Shown: piece after piece, positions 61,470 to 64,000 of the stretch
How the letters are laid out: each line of letters starts with the position of its first letter
Position numbering within the stretch: the stretch's first letter is position 1
From: Brevibacillus reuszeri
Lineage (GTDB): Bacteria > Bacillota > Bacilli > Brevibacillales > Brevibacillaceae
NCBI RefSeq assembly: GCF_001187725.1
Contig: NZ_LGIQ01000011.1
Coordinates: forward strand, 944,416-1,008,415
Length of the DNA: 64,000 bases
Direction of reading: 5' to 3'
The notes under the pieces: generated by a model
What the model saw: the letters and a program-made list of their open reading frames with translations, nothing else
Database searches by the model: none
Told to the model about the DNA's origin: nothing
Made by a program: the position numbers and the translations under genes

Positions 61470-62522
61470 TTACTTCGCTGTTGCTTCAGATTTATATTCA
61501 ATCACTTGCAATACTTTCGGTTCAATCGCTTTTAACATTTGTGCATTTGAAGCATTGCTTTTAGGAACTTCGCCATTCTTTTCACCTTGCATCTGTATAT
61601 CAACCTGTGATTTGGCAATGACATCAATCACTTGTTGCCTCGAGACATTTTTAGAGGCAGCAACCTCCACAACAGATTTTCCTTTTGCCAATTCCTGTTT
61701 CAATTCTGTTCCACTCATGTTTAGTAGAGAAAACAGTTTTTCATCATTTAAAAAGGCATCACCAAAATAATCAGGCTTACCATTTGTAGTAAAGAAACCT
61801 TCTACCTTCGTGTTTGAAGGTGTAGTCTCCCCTCCGATCAGAGAGGCACTGATGGAATCGCCCTGAACAAATACTTGGTAGAACGGTGCTGTCGATCCCT
61901 TTTTGGTGTAGTTCAGCATAAACGTTTTTTGATCCGGGTTCTCCATTTGCTCTATTGCAACCTCGTACGCATTGCTGTTGCCGTACATTTTTTCAATGAG
62001 ATGATCTACCTTTGCCTTGATCTCCTGATCAGTTAAAGCTGTGAGCGGCTTATCCTTCGGTTCCCAATTCTCTTGAATTACATGTTCAATCGCACCCGTA
62101 GTACCATTTGTATGAAGCGTAATCTTTTTGCCAGTGCCGCCATTTTCCTGCAGGGTGATGCTTGTTTGAACGCCTTGGACATTGCTTGCATCAATAATCT
62201 CAAACGATTTTGTTTCGGGAAATGCGCTATACAGCTTCTCAAGTGTTGCGTTGCCAATCTCATCCACAGTGACTTGTTCAGCAGTCATTGGTGTTCTCGT
62301 AAGCAATTCAATCACGGCAGGGGCTGCAAATGCTGCAGTTGGAATCAAAAACGCAGCAGCAACAATTCCACCAATTAATCGTTTTTTCATGGTTTTTTCG
62401 CTCCTTTTTTGTTGCAAATAGTGAGAATAGGATTGTTTGATTCGTTTGGAAATAGCCGGCGGGCACTCTATCGTTTCTGCTGTTTCGTGTAGATGTTCAC
62501 GAACTTTGCGTTCAATACTCAT
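61470..62522 (-). CDS. Membrane anti-sigma factor-like protein, partner of the second ECF sigma
   Basis: A 350-residue protein with a 48-residue cytoplasmic N-terminus (MSIERKVREHLHETAETIEC), one membrane helix (about 49-68, GGIVAAAFLIPTAAFAAP) and an extracellular part with a PepSY-like strand pair (KKITLHTNGTTGAIEHVI). The ATG at 62522 lies inside the sigma gene's last codons and fits GGAAGAG, so the frame open from 62588 is not used. The overlap and topology are those of ECF anti-sigmas; there is no zinc motif. Confidence 0.7.
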   Translation of the reverse strand: MSIERKVREHLHETAETIECPPAISKRIKQSYSHYLQQKRSEKTMKKRLIGGIVAAAFLIPTAAFAAPAVIELLTRTPMTAEQVTVDEIGNATLEKLYSAFPETKSFEIIDASNVQGVQTSITLQENGGTGKKITLHTNGTTGAIEHVIQENWEPKDKPLTALTDQEIKAKVDHLIEKMYGNSNAYEVAIEQMENPDQKTFMLNYTKKGSTAPFYQVFVQGDSISASLIGGETTPSNTKVEGFFTTNGKPDYFGDAFLNDEKLFSLLNMSGTELKQELAKGKSVVEVAASKNVSRQQVIDVIAKSQVDIQMQGEKNGEVPKSNASNAQMLKAIEPKVLQVIEYKSEATAK

Positions 62523-63087
62523 TGATCTCTTCCATCCTTTCTGGGGGGAGATTCCATATGTTTTTTCGAAGCGCCTGGATGCCTGCATGATATCTGGACT
62601 TCACTGTGCCCAGTGGAATAGCAAGCAATGTCGCGATTTCCTCAAGCGTATAGTCGTGAAAAAAACGGAGGATAATCACCATTCGCTGCTTGTCAGTCAG
62701 CTTCTGGATAGCCTTCGCTATCATTTGGTTTGTCCCATCCATCAACACGCCTGGTTGATCCCAATGAGACTCTTCCCTGGAAAAGGCACGAATGCGCTCA
62801 AAAATTCGGAACCTCCGCCAGCTCTTTACCCGAAATCTCTGCACTTGACGGATGACCAAGCCGTGTAGCCAGAAGTGGAAAGGTCGATTCGTATCGTAGT
62901 TTGCAAGTGAGGTCCACATTTGCATATAGATCTCGTTCATGACATCTTCCCGATCCTGCTGATGATCCACCAGAAAGGAGACCGTCCGGTAAACGTCCTG
63001 AAAGGTAGCATCATATAGCTCATGAAACGCCTGTTGATTGCCATCCTTCATTTCCATAAGTAATTGGTACATGTATTCACTTTGCAT
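62512..63087 (-). CDS. ECF RNA polymerase sigma factor
   Basis: A 191-residue ECF sigma. Region 2: QQAFHELYDATFQDVYR, DREDVMNEIYMQMWTSLANY and FHFWLHGLVIRQVQRFRV. Region 4: IQKLTDKQRMVIILRFFH and YTLEEIATLLAIPLGTVKSR. An ATG at 63087 follows CAGGAGGGCC. It forms an overlapping pair with the anti-sigma gene, and an ECF-type promoter precedes it. Confidence 0.88.
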   Translation of the reverse strand: MQSEYMYQLLMEMKDGNQQAFHELYDATFQDVYRTVSFLVDHQQDREDVMNEIYMQMWTSLANYDTNRPFHFWLHGLVIRQVQRFRVKSWRRFRIFERIRAFSREESHWDQPGVLMDGTNQMIAKAIQKLTDKQRMVIILRFFHDYTLEEIATLLAIPLGTVKSRYHAGIQALRKNIWNLPPERMEEINEY

Positions 63088-63127
63088 TCAGAGGGCCCTC
63101 CTGAGTAAGCAGCTTACACCCTATATT

Positions 63128-63150
63128 GTCGCTCTGCCCGGAAAAGGTTC
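63128..63150 (-). promoter_or_regulatory. Candidate ECF-type autoregulated promoter
   Basis: On the minus strand GAACCTTTT (from 63150) and CGAC (63131-63128) are spaced like -35 and -10 elements of Bacillales ECF promoters, about 40 bp upstream of the sigma start. Confidence 0.45.
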
Positions 63151-63182
63151 GGTGTTTTTGATTTTTTTAAATTGCCCCTTGA

Positions 63183-63310
63183 TCATATGAATAACTCTAT
63201 CGAGGCAAGACTTCCTTAAAGAGGACGACTCCGTTTAGCGGAAGGTTTCACCGAAGCAATGCACGGAGCGCTGAGGTACTTTGTCATCCGATCCAGAATT
63301 CCACGTAAAA
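63183..63310. other. Intergenic stretch with no recognised gene
   Basis: About 130 bp without a frame, containing short complementary words (CCGTTTAGCGG, GGTTTCACC, GCACGGAGCGC). It could hold a structured RNA, but I match it to no known class. Confidence 0.2.
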
Positions 63311-63313
63311 AAA

Positions 63314-63331
63314 CACCGCTCTCTGGCGGTG
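63314..63331 (-). terminator. Terminator downstream of the right-edge membrane gene
   Basis: CACCGC-CAGAGA-GCGGTG followed by a T run of seven on the minus strand, 130 bp after the stop. A second hairpin (AAGGTTTC with GAAACCTT, around 63350-63380) lies between. Confidence 0.75.
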
Positions 63332-63461
63332 CGAAATGAGTTTCGATACATTCAAGGTTTCTTCTAGATGAAACCTTATGGACAGCCCGTAGTCTGATCC
63401 TTATTCATAGAGTACCACCGACTCACCTATAGCTATTCCCCCCGTTTTCCCTCTCTCCTCT

Positions 63462-64000
63462 TTATAAAAAAGCATGGAGCAAAAAAAGAAAGGCAAAAGC
63501 GAGTCCTGTACGCAAATGCCACTTCTTGTCCAGCTTCCGATACCGCAGTAATCCGGAGATTGGCACAGGGAGCAATACGAGGAGAGCCAGAAGACCGCTC
63601 ACGTTTGAAAAGTCCAGCTCAATCCCATATAGAAACGCTCCTATGACGTGGATAAAGATGAGTGCAAGTGCCACTAAGGCAGCAGGTGTATGCCATTTAC
63701 GCGCCAGACGAGAAGCTACGATCATCCATTTCTTCACGTCGTTCCATCGATCAACCAGACCTTTTTGAAACACGAACAGGATGGCATAGTGGGCGAGAAC
63801 CACGAATAGAGCCAATCTGGCCAGAGAACCTTCATCTTTAAACGTAGCTTTGAACGCTTTAGTATGAAAAGTGGGCGATGGGTACTGATAGAGCTGCCAG
63901 AACTTCCACGCTACAATGCCAATGGCAAGCGCCAAGGTGTAATGCTCCCCATTGTCAAGACACGGGTCGAGAGGAAATAAGTTAGTTCCTCCTTCTCGTG
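63462..64000 (-). CDS. Polytopic membrane protein with paired histidines (partial)
   Basis: The C-terminal part of a gene cut by the right window edge; the frame is open without a stop to the last base, so the TTG-started 157-residue frame is not the true start. Four or five helices are visible. Two end-on WH...H patterns (KWHTPAALVALALIFIH and KKWHLRTGLAFAFLFLLH) place histidines on facing helices, as in heme-binding cytochrome b561/ferric-reductase-like membrane proteins. The upstream piece contains FPLDPCLDNGEHYTLALAIG. Heme binding is inferred, not shown. Confidence 0.5.
   Translation of the reverse strand, partial: REGGTNLFPLDPCLDNGEHYTLALAIGIVAWKFWQLYQYPSPTFHTKAFKATFKDEGSLARLALFVVLAHYAILFVFQKGLVDRWNDVKKWMIVASRLARKWHTPAALVALALIFIHVIGAFLYGIELDFSNVSGLLALLVLLPVPISGLLRYRKLDKKWHLRTGLAFAFLFLLHAFL

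Noticed and set aside
1..64000. Insertion sequence, prophage, CRISPR or tRNA-linked island
   Set aside because: No transposase, integrase, repeat array or tRNA was found; gene remnants appear to be simple decay or deletion.

Overview
The window looks like chromosomal DNA from a Gram-positive, spore-former-type Firmicute of the Brevibacillus/Paenibacillus group. This is inferred from strong AGGAGG-type ribosome binding sites, lipoprotein signal peptides, CodY-like boxes, ECF sigma/anti-sigma pairs and the general gene content; no rRNA, tRNA, CRISPR array, transposase or phage gene was seen. Most genes are on the minus strand, and many units end in clear rho-independent hairpins.

Region by region. 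1-5.5 kb: start of a membrane sensor (cut by the window edge), a DoxX-family membrane protein, an AraC regulator divergent from a DHA2-type multidrug efflux pump, and a lone oligopeptide-binding lipoprotein with a candidate CodY box. 5.6-11.0 kb: a urease gamma-subunit remnant and a complete five-gene nickel/peptide-type ABC transporter operon. 11.5-14.1 kb: a VanY-like D,D-carboxypeptidase, a VanT-like membrane acyltransferase and a VanR-like response regulator, with no kinase or ligase beside them. 14.3-31.0 kb: a run of fourteen co-directional genes, the most striking part of the window. It holds a dipeptide ABC transporter (two permeases, two ATPases, two binding proteins), an M29 aminopeptidase, an M19 dipeptidase, two class-C beta-lactamase-fold hydrolases, a dipeptide-epimerase-like enolase-superfamily enzyme, a GNAT acetyltransferase and an AAT/C45-type hydrolase, plus an unusual three-part regulator. 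I read it as import and breakdown of peptides, probably including D-amino-acid or murein peptides. A CodY-like box and a three-half-site operator (TAACGACA type) lie at its promoter, and the same operator geometry recurs in front of the second binding-protein gene.

31.3-35.7 kb: a truncated dapA fused to a foreign promoter/start region, a DUF4272 protein divergent from a SUFU-domain protein, and a short-chain dehydrogenase. 35.7-40.8 kb: a two-component system with an FtsX-type ABC exporter and a regular 11-bp-spaced repeat at the exporter promoter. 40.9-42.6 kb: an ECF sigma/anti-sigma pair. 42.7-47.3 kb: argH, an amino-acid permease and a second member of the unusual regulator family.

47.5-57.3 kb: a DUF488 protein, a hypothetical protein, a 58-residue membrane protein, a large MalT-like LuxR regulator, an alpha/beta hydrolase, an MFS exporter with a palindromic operator, a small secreted protein, a YfhP-like membrane hydrolase and a broken OlsB-like acyltransferase. 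57.5-64 kb: a secreted PepSY-like protein, a dCache diguanylate cyclase, a truncated HxlR regulator that still faces its palindromic operator, a GNAT enzyme, a second ECF sigma/anti-sigma pair and a partial membrane protein at the right edge. Several remnants (ureA, dapA, olsB-like, hxlR-like) show ongoing gene decay between intact operons.
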